DNA of 25,147 bases from Campylobacteraceae bacterium (GTDB lineage: Bacteria; Campylobacterota; Campylobacteria; Campylobacterales; UBA6016). Shown in pieces: positions 1-7,436 of this stretch (position 1 is the stretch's first letter; every line of letters begins with the position of its first letter). The DNA is taken from assembly GCA_022758985.1 (NCBI GenBank), contig JAEMQC010000102.1, forward strand, positions 1 through 25,147, given 5' to 3'. Both the position numbers and the translations under genes were made by a program. The notes under the pieces were generated by a model, which saw nothing but the letters and a program-made list of their open reading frames with translations, searched no databases and was not told the origin of the DNA.

Positions 1-59
1 GCTAGATTATTTTTATGTAATATTGAGCTGGATTTATGTGCGAAAGTTGAGTAAAATTA

Positions 60-72
60 TTGCAATTTGCAA
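60..72. repeat. 13-bp inverted repeat upstream of dnaJ
   Basis: TTGCAA-T-TTGCAA is a perfect inverted repeat with a one-base centre, lying about 35 bases before the likely dnaJ -10 element. It could be an operator, but it matches neither the CIRCE element nor the HspR (HAIR) consensus known to me, so its role is unknown. The rest of positions 1-59 holds no gene that I can support. Confidence 0.3.
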
Positions 73-105
73 GTTTTTTTATTATTAAGTTCTATGCCTC
101 GTTTT

Positions 106-113
106 GATAAAAT
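106..113 (+). promoter_or_regulatory. Probable dnaJ promoter (-10 element)
   Basis: GATAAAAT, preceded by a T-rich stretch (TTTTTTTATTATT near 74-86), fits the Campylobacterota vegetative promoter, which has a good -10, a weak or absent -35 and upstream T-tracts. It lies 28 bases before the dnaJ ATG. Confidence 0.5.
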
Positions 114-140
114 TCGCCAAAAAATTTCTAGAGGTTTTAG

Positions 141-1262
141 ATGATTGAAGTATGCTATTACGAGCTCTTGGAGGTTGATAAAAACGCATCTCAGGACGAG
201 ATAAAAAAGGCGTACAGAAAACTGGCTATGAAATACCACCCGGACAAAAACCAAGGAGATAGAGAGGCTGAGGAAAAATTCAAGGCGATAAACGAAGCAT
301 ATCAGGTACTTAGCGACGAAAACAAAAGAGCCATATATGACAGATATGGCAAAAAAGGGCTAGAAGGTCAAATGGGCGCCGGCGGAGGCGGATTTGGATT
401 TGATTTTGGCGATTTTGACTCCATATTCGACTCATTCTTCGGTGGCGGCTCCAGAAGTGGCTCCAGAAGGTCCAAACAGGACAAATACAACCTAGACACG
501 GCGATATCCGTAACCATAGAGTTTAGAGAGGCGATATTTGGTTGCAAGCAAGAGGTGGCTTATAAATACAAAAAACCTTGCTCGGAGTGTAATGGCAGCG
601 GCTCCAAAGACGGCAAAAGAACAACTTGTCCGGACTGCGGCGGTAGCGGTCAAGTCTTTTTAAGACAAGGGTTTATGACGTTCTCTCAAACATGTCCTAG
701 GTGTAAGGGAGAGGGTGAAATCGTAAAAGAAAAATGCCCAAAATGCAAAGGTTACGCCTATGAAGAGGTCGAGGAGAAGATAACGGTAGACATTCCTGCC
801 GGTATTGACGACCAAAACAGAATAAGAGTGCCAGGACGCGGAAACCTATCAAAAAGCGGCGCAAGAGGCGATTTGTATATAGTAATCAGCGTCAAAGAAG
901 ATAAGAAGTATGTGCGTGACGGAGACGATATTTACCTAGAAGTTCCGGTGTTCTTCACGCAGACCTTGCTCTCCGAGACTATCAAATTCCCTGGACTTAG
1001 AGGCGAGCTGGAACTCAAACTAAAACCGGACACAAAAGATAAAGAGCAGTTCGTATATAAAAACGAAGGCGCTCCAAACGTACGAACAAAAAGAAACGGC
1101 AACTTCATAGTACAGATAAAAATAGTCAAACCATCAAAGCTCACAGACGAACAAAAAGAGCTAGTGGCGAAGCTGCACGAGAGTTTCGGATTTGAGGGCA
1201 AACCTCACGAGAAAGAGTATGAAGGACTATTTGACAAGATAAAACACTGGTTTGGGTATTAA
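141..1262 (+). CDS. dnaJ: Chaperone protein DnaJ (Hsp40)
   Basis: Cytoplasmic co-chaperone that delivers unfolded proteins to DnaK and stimulates its ATPase. The 373-residue product has the standard type I layout: a J domain (about residues 4-68) with the HPD tripeptide in YHPDK; a Gly/Phe-rich linker (about 80-105); a zinc domain with four CxxC pairs (CSEC, CPDC, CPRC, CPKC, about 150-210); then the C-terminal substrate-binding domain. The fourth zinc repeat reads CPKCKGYAY, so it lacks the final Gly of CxxCxGxG, though all eight Cys are present. The length is normal for the family. The gene stands alone, with its own promoter and a terminator after the stop. No grpE or dnaK is adjacent. Confidence 0.97.
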   Translation: MIEVCYYELLEVDKNASQDEIKKAYRKLAMKYHPDKNQGDREAEEKFKAINEAYQVLSDENKRAIYDRYGKKGLEGQMGAGGGGFGFDFGDFDSIFDSFFGGGSRSGSRRSKQDKYNLDTAISVTIEFREAIFGCKQEVAYKYKKPCSECNGSGSKDGKRTTCPDCGGSGQVFLRQGFMTFSQTCPRCKGEGEIVKEKCPKCKGYAYEEVEEKITVDIPAGIDDQNRIRVPGRGNLSKSGARGDLYIVISVKEDKKYVRDGDDIYLEVPVFFTQTLLSETIKFPGLRGELELKLKPDTKDKEQFVYKNEGAPNVRTKRNGNFIVQIKIVKPSKLTDEQKELVAKLHESFGFEGKPHEKEYEGLFDKIKHWFGY

Positions 1263-1291
1263 AAGAGAGGGTTTTACTCCCCCTCTTTTTT
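1263..1291. terminator. Hairpin terminator after dnaJ, probably bidirectional
   Basis: The arms AAAGAGGG-like (1263-1271) and CCCTCT-TTT (1281-1289) form a stem of about nine pairs with a nine-base loop, followed on the plus strand by a run of six T (1286-1291). On the minus strand the hairpin overlaps the stop codon of the DUF2892 gene and is followed by CTCTTTT, so it may serve both converging units. Confidence 0.75.
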
Positions 1292-1488
1292 CTCTTCGTC
1301 TTTCTTCTCTGCCCGGCAAGAGGTGTTTATACCTAGCACAGAGTATAGGGCGCAAAATCTGAATACGCCGGTTCCCATTACGATTAGACCTATAATGGTG
1401 AGAAGCAAATTATTAATGCCTATAGTGCCTACAAGCACAAGTGCAATACCCTTACGTATCTATCGATGCCACCTACGTTTTGTTTCAT
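1274..1488 (-). pseudogene. Frameshifted DUF2892 (YgaP-like) small membrane protein gene
   Basis: On the minus strand an ATG (1488-1486) with a strong AAGGAG ribosome site (1500-1495) opens MKQNVGGIDRYVR, the typical start of DUF2892 proteins. The next codons run into an early stop. In the -1 frame the sequence resumes as GIALVLVGTIG, a second hydrophobic stretch (LLLTIIGLIVMG) and then CALYSVLGINTS, which is the family's closing signature, before a charged tail and TAA at 1276-1274. Inserting one G in the GGG at 1449-1451 would restore a 71-residue, two-helix membrane protein of normal size. The gene follows the M50 protease by 28 bases and looks like the end of the folD-lepB operon. It is either a recent pseudogene or a sequencing error. 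The three-base G run is too short for ordinary slipped-strand switching. Confidence 0.8.
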
Positions 1489-1516
1489 ATTGCGCTCCTT
1501 TTAAAAAGTCGCTCGA

Positions 1517-2149
1517 TTATAACAAAAACGAAAGCAAAATGTACGCCGGGAGCATAAAAATTTTTACAAGCGGTGTTGCAACTATTATTATGAGTATAAT
1601 CATCCCATATCTGCCGACTTTTTCATTGAAGTTGTCTATAGCAGATGAGCCGAACTTCCGCCCTAGGTACCCCAGAGCGTTTGAACCGTCAAGCGGCGGT
1701 ATCGGCCATAGGTTGAATACGGCCAAAATAACGTTATACAAAACCAAATAATAAAGAGTCATGGTCAGCAAACCGTCGTTTTGCATAAAACCTAGAAGTA
1801 AGGACGCAATAACGGCCATAAAAAGATTGTAGATTATACCGGCAAGAGAGACGGCTATTGCCCCGTTGTATCCGCCGTTTCTAATGACCGTCCACATATT
1901 CACCGGAACCGGTTTCGCCCATCCGAATAAAAACGGAGCGCCTGATATAAATAAAAGCAGCGGAACCACGATAGTCCCAACGGGATCTATATGAGTTATA
2001 GGATTTATAGAGAGCCTGCCTTCATATTTTGCGGTATTGTCGCCGTATCTATAGGCCACATACCCGTGCATAATCTCATGTCCGATGATAGCTATCATCA
2101 GAGCTATAATTATGCTTAGCGCCTTAAATAGGTCAAACCCTTCTAACAC
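1517..2149 (-). CDS. Site-2 protease family (M50) membrane metalloprotease
   Basis: A 210-residue intramembrane zinc protease of the short S2P/SREBPG type, without a PDZ domain. The HExxH zinc motif is HEIMH at residues 24-28 inside the first hydrophobic segment. A later segment carries NLWPIPPLDG, whose Asp is the usual third ligand. The conserved NPITHIDPVGTI loop lies between them. Several membrane helices cover most of the protein. The start is GTG immediately after the lepB TAA, so the two genes are translationally linked. The substrate is not evident: members of this family cleave membrane-bound regulators or remnant signal peptides, and sitting directly after signal peptidase I is compatible with the latter (inference). 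Confidence 0.9.
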   Translation of the reverse strand: MLEGFDLFKALSIIIALMIAIIGHEIMHGYVAYRYGDNTAKYEGRLSINPITHIDPVGTIVVPLLLFISGAPFLFGWAKPVPVNMWTVIRNGGYNGAIAVSLAGIIYNLFMAVIASLLLGFMQNDGLLTMTLYYLVLYNVILAVFNLWPIPPLDGSNALGYLGRKFGSSAIDNFNEKVGRYGMIILIIIVATPLVKIFMLPAYILLSFLL

Positions 2150-3010
2150 TTACTTTAACTCGCCCTCTAGAGTTTCTATGCTTTTTCCTATCCTATTCCA
2201 TCTGACAAGATAGTTATCGTCCCAGCTAAAATATATAAACCAAGGTTTTCCGACGACCTGTGAATAGCTTACCGGCCCCCAATATCTGCTATCTGCCGAA
2301 TTGTCACGGTTGTCGCCCATCATAAAAAATCTGTCTTTGCCAAGAGTAATCGGACCGAAGAAATATTTTCTAAGCCTTACGTCTTCGGGCTCAAGCATAG
2401 ATAGCGGGGTCTCATATACCGGTTCTACGCCCGCTTTTGCGGAGTAGTATATATATGGGTCGTAAAGTATTTTTTCGGACTCCGTATCTCCTTTTTGCGG
2501 CACAATTTTTGGATTTTCGTAATGTATCCCCTTGTGTTCGTTTTGATATGGATTTTTGACCCACATCTTGCCGCCTATACTCACAAGCTCGTAACCCTTG
2601 AAATTATTTCTTGCGTACTCGTCGCCTTCAACTGGATGCAGATAGAGGTCTTGATTGTGAAAAAATAGCTCATCGCCGCTTACCGCAACGCATCTTTTGA
2701 CGAAGTGCACCTTTTCGTTTAGAGGGTAGCGGAATATGACTATATCGCCTCTTTTTGGCCTCTCGCCTTCTATCAGATGACCATCGTGGTTTGGCACGAG
2801 AGGGATTTCGAGGAATGGGATGTGAGGCGTAGGTACGCCGTATGCGAATTTTTTGACAAACAGGTGGTCGCCTATAAGAAGCGTTCTTATCATGGAGCCG
2901 GAAGGAATTACGAACGCCTGGGCGACAAAAAATATCACCAACAGCACTATGATAATCGTGCCGGTCCAGCTATTTGAAAATTTATATAGTTTTAGCAGAT
3001 TTTCTTTCAT
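2150..3010 (-). CDS. lepB: Signal peptidase I
   Basis: Cleaves signal peptides from exported proteins at the outer face of the inner membrane. The 286 residues begin with one membrane anchor (about 17-33), followed by box B IPSGSM with nucleophile Ser39. Box D follows (RGDIVIFRYP, then HFVKRCV with the general base Lys105), and box E is GDNRDNSADSRYWG. The insertion between boxes D and E is long, as is usual for Campylobacterota enzymes. A single N-terminal helix precedes the catalytic Ser. The start ATG overlaps the folD stop by four bases (ATGA), and the next gene starts one base after the lepB stop. Confidence 0.97.
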   Translation of the reverse strand: MKENLLKLYKFSNSWTGTIIIVLLVIFFVAQAFVIPSGSMIRTLLIGDHLFVKKFAYGVPTPHIPFLEIPLVPNHDGHLIEGERPKRGDIVIFRYPLNEKVHFVKRCVAVSGDELFFHNQDLYLHPVEGDEYARNNFKGYELVSIGGKMWVKNPYQNEHKGIHYENPKIVPQKGDTESEKILYDPYIYYSAKAGVEPVYETPLSMLEPEDVRLRKYFFGPITLGKDRFFMMGDNRDNSADSRYWGPVSYSQVVGKPWFIYFSWDDNYLVRWNRIGKSIETLEGELK

Positions 3011-3846
3011 ATCGATTTGGCAGCCTTTAGTGTATTAGAGAGAAGCATGGCTATCGTCATAGGACCGACGCCGCCGGGAACAGGGGTAATATAGGAGCAT
3101 TTTTTTGAGACCTCATCAAAATCGACATCGCCCACAAGCTTGTCGCCGATTTTGTTTATGCCTATATCCACGACAACGGCGCCGTCTTTTACCATGTCGG
3201 CCGTTATTAGGTTTGGTTTGCCGACTCCTACAAATATCATGTCGGCTCTTTTTGTGTGCTCTTTGAGATCCTTTGTCAGTATGTGACATATATCCACCGT
3301 AGCTCCGGCATTTAGCAGAAGGCTCGCCATAGGCTTACCTACTATATTGCTGGCTCCAACTACTACACAATCTTTGCCTTTTACGTCGACATTGTGTTCG
3401 GCAAGAAGCTCCATCACGCCAAGAGGCGTACAAGGCACGAAACCATCTAGTCCTGCGACAAGACGACCCAGGTTGAAAGGGTGAAACCCGTCGACATCCT
3501 TTGCGGGAGCTATTGCCTCTAGTATTTTTGTGGAGTCAACATGGCTAGGAAGCGGCAGCTGAACCAGAAGACCGTGGATTTTCGGATTTTCGTTTATCAT
3601 CTGTATAGTAGACAAAATATCCGCCTCGGTCACAGTACTAGGCATTTCGTGCGTAACACTATATATACCCACCTCTTTGCACGCTTTTGCTTTCATCGAA
3701 ACATAGGCATGGCTAGCCGGGTCATCTCCGACCAATATCACGGCAAGACCGGGCGTGACACCTTTTTTTTCTATAAACTCGGCAGTCTCTTTTTTTAGAT
3801 TTTCTTTTATTTTTGAAGAGAGTTTTTTACCGTCCAAAAGCTCCAC
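3007..3846 (-). CDS. folD: Bifunctional methylenetetrahydrofolate dehydrogenase / cyclohydrolase
   Basis: Interconverts 5,10-methylene-, methenyl- and 10-formyl-tetrahydrofolate using NADP, supplying one-carbon units for purines and formyl-Met. The 279-residue length is normal. The catalytic YxxxK is YVSMK (about residues 49-53), the active-site segment VQLPLPSHVD is present, and the dinucleotide-binding region has VVVGASNIVGKPMASLL, the family's GRSxIVGxP equivalent. The C-terminal signature PVPGGVGPMT is intact. It is the first gene of the folD-lepB-M50 operon and is divergent from the cytochrome c gene, with a TATAAT element 32 bases before its ATG. Confidence 0.97.
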   Translation of the reverse strand: MELLDGKKLSSKIKENLKKETAEFIEKKGVTPGLAVILVGDDPASHAYVSMKAKACKEVGIYSVTHEMPSTVTEADILSTIQMINENPKIHGLLVQLPLPSHVDSTKILEAIAPAKDVDGFHPFNLGRLVAGLDGFVPCTPLGVMELLAEHNVDVKGKDCVVVGASNIVGKPMASLLLNAGATVDICHILTKDLKEHTKRADMIFVGVGKPNLITADMVKDGAVVVDIGINKIGDKLVGDVDFDEVSKKCSYITPVPGGVGPMTIAMLLSNTLKAAKSI

Positions 3847-3877
3847 GAAATTCCTTTAAATCAAGCGAAATTGGGGT

Positions 3878-3890
3878 ATTATAGGATAAT
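3878..3890. promoter_or_regulatory. Overlapping divergent -10 elements, folD and cytochrome c
   Basis: On the minus strand 3883-3878 reads TATAAT, placed for folD (ATG at 3846). On the plus strand 3885-3890 reads GATAAT, placed for the cytochrome gene (start 3910). The two hexamers sit almost back to back, so polymerase binding at one would exclude the other. Confidence 0.5.
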
Positions 3891-3909
3891 TTTGCTTTGA
3901 AGGTTTTGG

Positions 3910-4260
3910 TTGAAAAAAACGCTTTTTGCGCTGCTTTTTGTGTCCAGTTTTGCGGCGGCGGAATCTTTTATTAATAGTTTCGAATATGGAGAAATGCTAT
4001 ATAAAAACCCTAGGGGCGTCGGCTGCGACAAATGTCACGGCAAATATGGCGAGGGAATGAATATAGGCAGCTACCAAAAAAACAACAAAACGATAAAAAT
4101 AGTCGCTCCAAAAATCTCTAAAAGCTCTTTTAACGATATAAAGAATAGTCTGAAATTTAATAAAAAAAGAAGCGTAATGCCGGAATATTTTTTGACGGAT
4201 AGCGAAATAGAGGCTCTTATATATTATTTGAAAAAAATAAACGAAGGAAGCGGGGGTTAG
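3910..4260 (+). CDS. Small periplasmic c-type cytochrome
   Basis: A 116-residue electron carrier with an N-terminal signal peptide (MKKTLFALLFVSSFAAA, cleavage near residues 17-18), so the mature protein is periplasmic with about 98 residues. One haem-attachment motif, CDKCH, is at residues 39-43. Met90 in RSVMPEY is the likely sixth haem ligand, giving a class I single-haem cytochrome. The C-terminal helix DSEIEALIYYLKKI is typical of this fold. The start is TTG; no in-frame ATG precedes it, and the signal peptide fits this start. The gene is monocistronic between folD and the HU gene. Its redox partner cannot be told from the context. It resembles the small monohaem cytochromes common in Campylobacter and Helicobacter. 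Confidence 0.88.
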   Translation: MKKTLFALLFVSSFAAAESFINSFEYGEMLYKNPRGVGCDKCHGKYGEGMNIGSYQKNNKTIKIVAPKISKSSFNDIKNSLKFNKKRSVMPEYFLTDSEIEALIYYLKKINEGSGG

Positions 4261-4279
4261 GCGACGAAAAGCCGCCTAA
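4257..4279. terminator. Hairpin between convergent cytochrome c and HU genes
   Basis: TTAGGCG (4257-4263) and CGCCTAA (4273-4279) form a perfect seven-pair stem with a nine-base loop. The stem includes the cytochrome stop codon. A run of T (4291-4298) follows on the plus strand but only after 11 bases, so this is a less than ideal intrinsic terminator. It may serve both converging genes. Confidence 0.5.
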
Positions 4280-4286
4280 AGTTAGA

Positions 4287-4595
4287 TTACTTTTTTTTAC
4301 CTTTAGCGGCAGGAGCTTTTTTACCGGCAACAGCTTCTTTTAGCTTAGCGCCAACTTTGAAAGTAACCGCACTTGTAGCAGGTATTTTAATAGCTTGACC
4401 AGTTCCTGGGTTTCTTCCCATTCTCTCAGGTCTTTTTACTACTTTAAAAGTACCAAAACCTATAAACGGAACATCTTGACCTTTTGCAAGAGTCTCAGAG
4501 ATTACCGCTAGTATTGCGTTTAGATTTGCTTCAGAATCTTTTTTTGAAGTACCGGCCTTAGCGGCAACCATAGAGATGAATTCAGCCTTATTCAT
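4287..4595 (-). CDS. hup: HU-family DNA-binding protein
   Basis: A small histone-like protein that bends and compacts DNA. The 102 residues start MNKAEFISMVAAKAG, the usual HU helix, and include the beta-arm segment RPERMGRNPGTGQAIKIPA with the Pro that intercalates into DNA. The body ends near residue 88 and is followed by a Lys/Ala-rich tail (AGKKAPAAKGKKK) that extends the usual 90-residue length. Such basic tails occur in HU of some Campylobacterota and other phyla and would add DNA contacts. There is a strong ribosome site (AGAGGAGAAG) just before the ATG. The gene is transcribed alone from its own promoter. Confidence 0.95.
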   Translation of the reverse strand: MNKAEFISMVAAKAGTSKKDSEANLNAILAVISETLAKGQDVPFIGFGTFKVVKRPERMGRNPGTGQAIKIPATSAVTFKVGAKLKEAVAGKKAPAAKGKKK

Positions 4596-4632
4596 AGGAC
4601 TTCTCCTCTGTAAATTAATGTAATGCGGTTAT

Positions 4633-4660
4633 ATTCTAGCATAAAAACCAATGAAATCAA
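4633..4660 (-). promoter_or_regulatory. HU gene promoter
   Basis: On the minus strand TTGATT (4660-4655) and TAGAAT (4638-4633) are separated by 16 bases and end 37 bases before the HU ATG. This is the most complete -35/-10 pair in the window, in keeping with a highly expressed gene. The remaining AT-rich 4661-4741 shows no clear terminator for the hyp operon that ends at 4742. Confidence 0.6.
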
Positions 4661-4741
4661 GAGGTGTTAGAAAAAAAATATTAAAAATTCATAATAATTG
4701 TAGGTTTCTAAAGCTAATTTTAAGCAAAAGATTAACAAATA

Positions 4742-4930
4742 CTACTTGTTTTTGCCGCCTGTTTTATTTTTTTTGTTCAAAAAAGCTTTTATAGCGCTGG
4801 AGCCTTTATACATCGGTTCTAGTTTTTTTAAGCTATCCAAATCGTCTATGGTCTCTTCTCCCTCGACCTTCTTTACCTTCTGTGGCTTTACCACTTCGCC
4901 CTTTGCATACTCTTCGTCGTTATCGATCAT
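4742..4930 (-). CDS. Hypothetical 62-residue charged protein, last gene of the hyd-hyp operon
   Basis: I do not recognise this protein. It has no signal peptide, membrane segment or Cys/His cluster. The N-terminal half is acidic and Lys-rich (KGEVVKPQKVKKVEGEETID) and the C-terminal half is basic (LNKKNKTGGKNK), so it is probably disordered at both ends with a short helix around MYKGSSAIKAFL. It is likely real: it has a good ribosome site (GGAGGGG, about seven bases before the ATG), an ATG start, and lies 45 bases downstream of hypA on the same strand with nothing else between. Its place suggests co-transcription with the hydrogenase maturation genes, but a role in maturation is only an inference from position. 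Confidence 0.6.
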   Translation of the reverse strand: MIDNDEEYAKGEVVKPQKVKKVEGEETIDDLDSLKKLEPMYKGSSAIKAFLNKKNKTGGKNK

Positions 4931-4975
4931 AACTCAAACCCCTCCGATGGTTTTAATTGATGCGCTTAGCAAGTA

Positions 4976-5317
4976 TTATTCAATTTCCAAACTTAAAAGT
5001 AGTAACTCATCTCCGCTGACTACTCTTGTATTCGGCGAAGAGCAGTTCGGACACAGAAAATTGGAGATAGTCGGAACAAAATCGGCACCGCAATCAAAAC
5101 ATTCAGCCTTCAAAGGCAATCTTTGAATATCCATTACCGCACCGTCCGCTATCGTATCTTGTTTAAACGTATCAAAAGCCGTCTTAAGCAAGCTTGGTTC
5201 CACAGAGCTCATCTCGCCTATCCCGACTATGACTTTGTGTATTTTTGTGGCGCCGTTTGCGGCTGCATTTTGCTCACACAAATCAAGTAGATTTTGGACT
5301 ATGGAGTACTCGTGCAT
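4976..5317 (-). CDS. hypA: Hydrogenase nickel-insertion protein HypA
   Basis: Zinc- and nickel-binding chaperone that, with HypB, loads Ni into the hydrogenase large subunit. In Helicobacter it also feeds urease; no urease genes are present here. The 113-residue product begins MHEYSIV, with the conserved MHE nickel site (His2). The zinc site is formed by CFDC and CPNC (about residues 74-77 and 90-93). The length is normal. The start ATG overlaps the hypE stop (TGATG), so the genes are translationally coupled. Confidence 0.96.
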   Translation of the reverse strand: MHEYSIVQNLLDLCEQNAAANGATKIHKVIVGIGEMSSVEPSLLKTAFDTFKQDTIADGAVMDIQRLPLKAECFDCGADFVPTISNFLCPNCSSPNTRVVSGDELLLLSLEIE

Positions 5318-6312
5318 CAGCAGATTCTCGGGAGCAGTTCGCCGGTCGGATATTCAAGTATCCTTTTTGTGCCGTAACTGTTTTTTAAGACTACTCTTTT
5401 TTTGCCATCATCCACTACTTCGCCTACAATAGCCGCATTTTTTGTAAATTCGTCGGATTTTAGGATATTCAAAATCTCATCTGCGCCGTCTCTTACAGCC
5501 ATTACGAACGTACCTTCGTTGGCAAGGCTGAAAGGTTCGAAGCCGAGCAGTTCGCACACCCCAGCAACTTCCGGCAAAACGGTAAACGAATCCTCGTCTA
5601 TATCCATAGAAACACCGGATGATGCGCACCATTCATTCAGGACCGCCGCTACGCCGCCTCTGGTAGCATCTCGCATAGCGACGATCTCAGCTCTTGCATC
5701 TATAAATTTAGAGACCGTAGGCCACATCGAAGCGCAGTCGCTTTTTAGGGAGCTAACGAGCTCGATGCCTTCCCTCGCAGAAAATATAGCGGCGCCGTGT
5801 TCACCTATGCTTCTAGATACTATTATCTTATCCCCGGCTCTTATATTTTTGCAACTAATGCCGTCAATCAATACTTCTCCTACGGCGGAGGTGTTGATAA
5901 ATATTTTGTCTACGCTACCCCTGGGCGCTATCTTGGTATCCCCGGTTACAACCATTGCTCCGTTGACGGCTAGCTCTTTTGCTATGGAATCGGCTATTCG
6001 CTCCAAATCCTCTAGCCTAAACCCCTCTTCAATAATCAAAGAGAGCGATAGATATTTAGGCTTTGCGCCCATCATGGCAAGGTCATTGCAGCTACCGCAC
6101 ACGGCTATTTTTCCTATATCCCCGCCGGCAAAAAATATCGGGCTAACGATAAAGCTATCGGTCGTAAAAGCGCTTTTACCCTCAATTTTAAATACGGCGG
6201 CATCTTCAGCCAAAATCAGAATATCGTTTTTGAGTCTTGCAAAGAAAACCTCGTTTATGAGCCTGTTCGACTCGACGCCGCCGGAACCTTGCGCCAAGGT
6301 TACGCTTTTCAT
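5317..6312 (-). CDS. hypE: Hydrogenase expression/formation protein HypE
   Basis: Dehydrates the carbamoyl group that HypF places on its C-terminal Cys, giving the thiocyanate that becomes the CN ligands of the active-site iron. The 331-residue product has the AIR-synthase-like ATP-binding fold (AVFKIEGKSAFTTDSFI, GDTKIAPRG, DATRGGVAAVLNE) and ends in LPRIC, the essential C-terminal PRxC with the acceptor Cys331. The length is normal. It overlaps hypD by four bases (ATGA) and hypA by one base. Confidence 0.97.
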   Translation of the reverse strand: MKSVTLAQGSGGVESNRLINEVFFARLKNDILILAEDAAVFKIEGKSAFTTDSFIVSPIFFAGGDIGKIAVCGSCNDLAMMGAKPKYLSLSLIIEEGFRLEDLERIADSIAKELAVNGAMVVTGDTKIAPRGSVDKIFINTSAVGEVLIDGISCKNIRAGDKIIVSRSIGEHGAAIFSAREGIELVSSLKSDCASMWPTVSKFIDARAEIVAMRDATRGGVAAVLNEWCASSGVSMDIDEDSFTVLPEVAGVCELLGFEPFSLANEGTFVMAVRDGADEILNILKSDEFTKNAAIVGEVVDDGKKRVVLKNSYGTKRILEYPTGELLPRIC

Positions 6313-7436
6313 ATTGCCTTCCCGTATTTGAAATATGCCGCACAGGCGCCCTCGGAGCTAACCATGCAAGAACCGAGAGGGGTAGACGGGGTGCACGCCT
6401 TTCCAAAAACTTTGCAATCGTAAGGCTTGGCTTTGCCCTTCAAAACTTCGCCGCAGATACAAAGCTTATGATCCTCGGCGGACTCCTTTGGAAGAGCCGA
6501 CGCAAAAACCTTGTAGGCGTCTAGATGGGAATACTCCTCTTTTAGCCTAAGCGAGCTTTTTGGTATCGGCCCTATACCTCTCCACACAAAAAAGTCGTCC
6601 ACTTCCATATATTTGTTTATCATCTCTACGGCTTTGGAGTTTGGCTCCTCTTTTACGCTTCTTAGATACTCTATTTCAGTTTCGCTTCTACCTTCTAGCT
6701 TCTGGGCGACCAGCATAGAGACAGCCTGCATAATATCGACCGGTTCAAACCCTGCGGCGACTATCGGAACTTTGTATTTTTCGCTTATCGGCTTATAGAT
6801 TTTGGAGCCGGTAATGACGCTCACATGTGCTGGCGCCAAAAAGGCGTTTACCTTCGTCTCGCTATCGTCCATAATAGCGCACATCGGCTCCGGAACCGTC
6901 ACGTGATTGATTGCGTAATATATGTTTTTTAACCCCTGGGCCAATCCTCTCTCTATTAGTGCGGCGGTCATCGGCGTAGTCGTCTCGAAGCCTATGGCGA
7001 AATATATTACGTTTTTAGCTGGATTGTCGGCTGCAATTTTTAGTATTTCCGTCGGCGAATAAACAAAACGCACGTCCGCACCGTCGCCTCTGATTTGCGA
7101 TAGCGACTGTTTGGAACCGGGAACTCTTATCATGTCACCCAAAGTTACAAGTATCGCATCTTTCATTTGAGCCAAGGCTATTGCGGCGTCTATTCTGTTT
7201 TTTGGCATGATGCAGACTGGACATCCGGGGCCGTGTACGAACTCTATGTTATCAGGCATCATCTGGTTTATGCCGTATTTCATTATGGTATGAGTATGCC
7301 CGCCGCACACTTCCATGATGTATAGCTTTTCTTTTAACCCATTGGCGTCTTGTGTAATCTTTTTTTTGAGCGCAAAAATAGTATCTTTGTCCCTAAAACC
7401 GTCAAACAAGATATTAAAATCCATCTGGCTACTCAC
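6309..7436 (-). CDS. hypD: Hydrogenase iron-centre assembly protein HypD
   Basis: Iron-sulfur protein that, with HypC, is the scaffold on which Fe(CN)2CO is assembled. The 375 residues contain the family signatures: MEVCGGHTH (about 41-49), GPGCPVC (about 70-76), IGFETTTPMTA, and the C-terminal cluster region with Cys-rich LCICGEVLKG and CTPSTPLGSCMVSSEGACAA. The length is normal. The start ATG overlaps the end of hypC by eight bases. The order hypB-C-D-E-A is conserved in this operon. Confidence 0.97.
   Translation of the reverse strand: MSSQMDFNILFDGFRDKDTIFALKKKITQDANGLKEKLYIMEVCGGHTHTIMKYGINQMMPDNIEFVHGPGCPVCIMPKNRIDAAIALAQMKDAILVTLGDMIRVPGSKQSLSQIRGDGADVRFVYSPTEILKIAADNPAKNVIYFAIGFETTTPMTAALIERGLAQGLKNIYYAINHVTVPEPMCAIMDDSETKVNAFLAPAHVSVITGSKIYKPISEKYKVPIVAAGFEPVDIMQAVSMLVAQKLEGRSETEIEYLRSVKEEPNSKAVEMINKYMEVDDFFVWRGIGPIPKSSLRLKEEYSHLDAYKVFASALPKESAEDHKLCICGEVLKGKAKPYDCKVFGKACTPSTPLGSCMVSSEGACAAYFKYGKAI

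Noticed and set aside
40..72. HspR-type HAIR or HrcA CIRCE operator upstream of dnaJ
   Set aside because: Only a single TTGAGT half-site is present without the matching ACTCAA half, and no TTAGCACTC half-site was seen.
1440..1460. Programmed ribosomal frameshift or phase-variable tract in the DUF2892 gene
   Set aside because: There is no slippery heptamer with a following hairpin that I can see, and the G run is three bases, much shorter than the seven or more usual for Campylobacter phase variation.
1323..1751. A 142-codon plus-strand frame opposite the DUF2892 and M50 genes
   Set aside because: It has no ribosome site or recognisable domain, and the minus strand here carries the M50 protease and the DUF2892 signature. 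It is an antisense artefact.
4661..4741. Intrinsic terminator after the hyp operon
   Set aside because: There is a T run on the minus strand (4680-4673), but the only stems before it are three to four pairs of A/T, too weak to support.
5402..6331. A 309-codon open frame on the plus strand opposite hypE
   Set aside because: Its composition is Ser/Ala/Pro-rich without any family motif, and it lies fully antisense to hypE, which has all expected motifs including the C-terminal PRIC. It is a shadow of hypE codon use.
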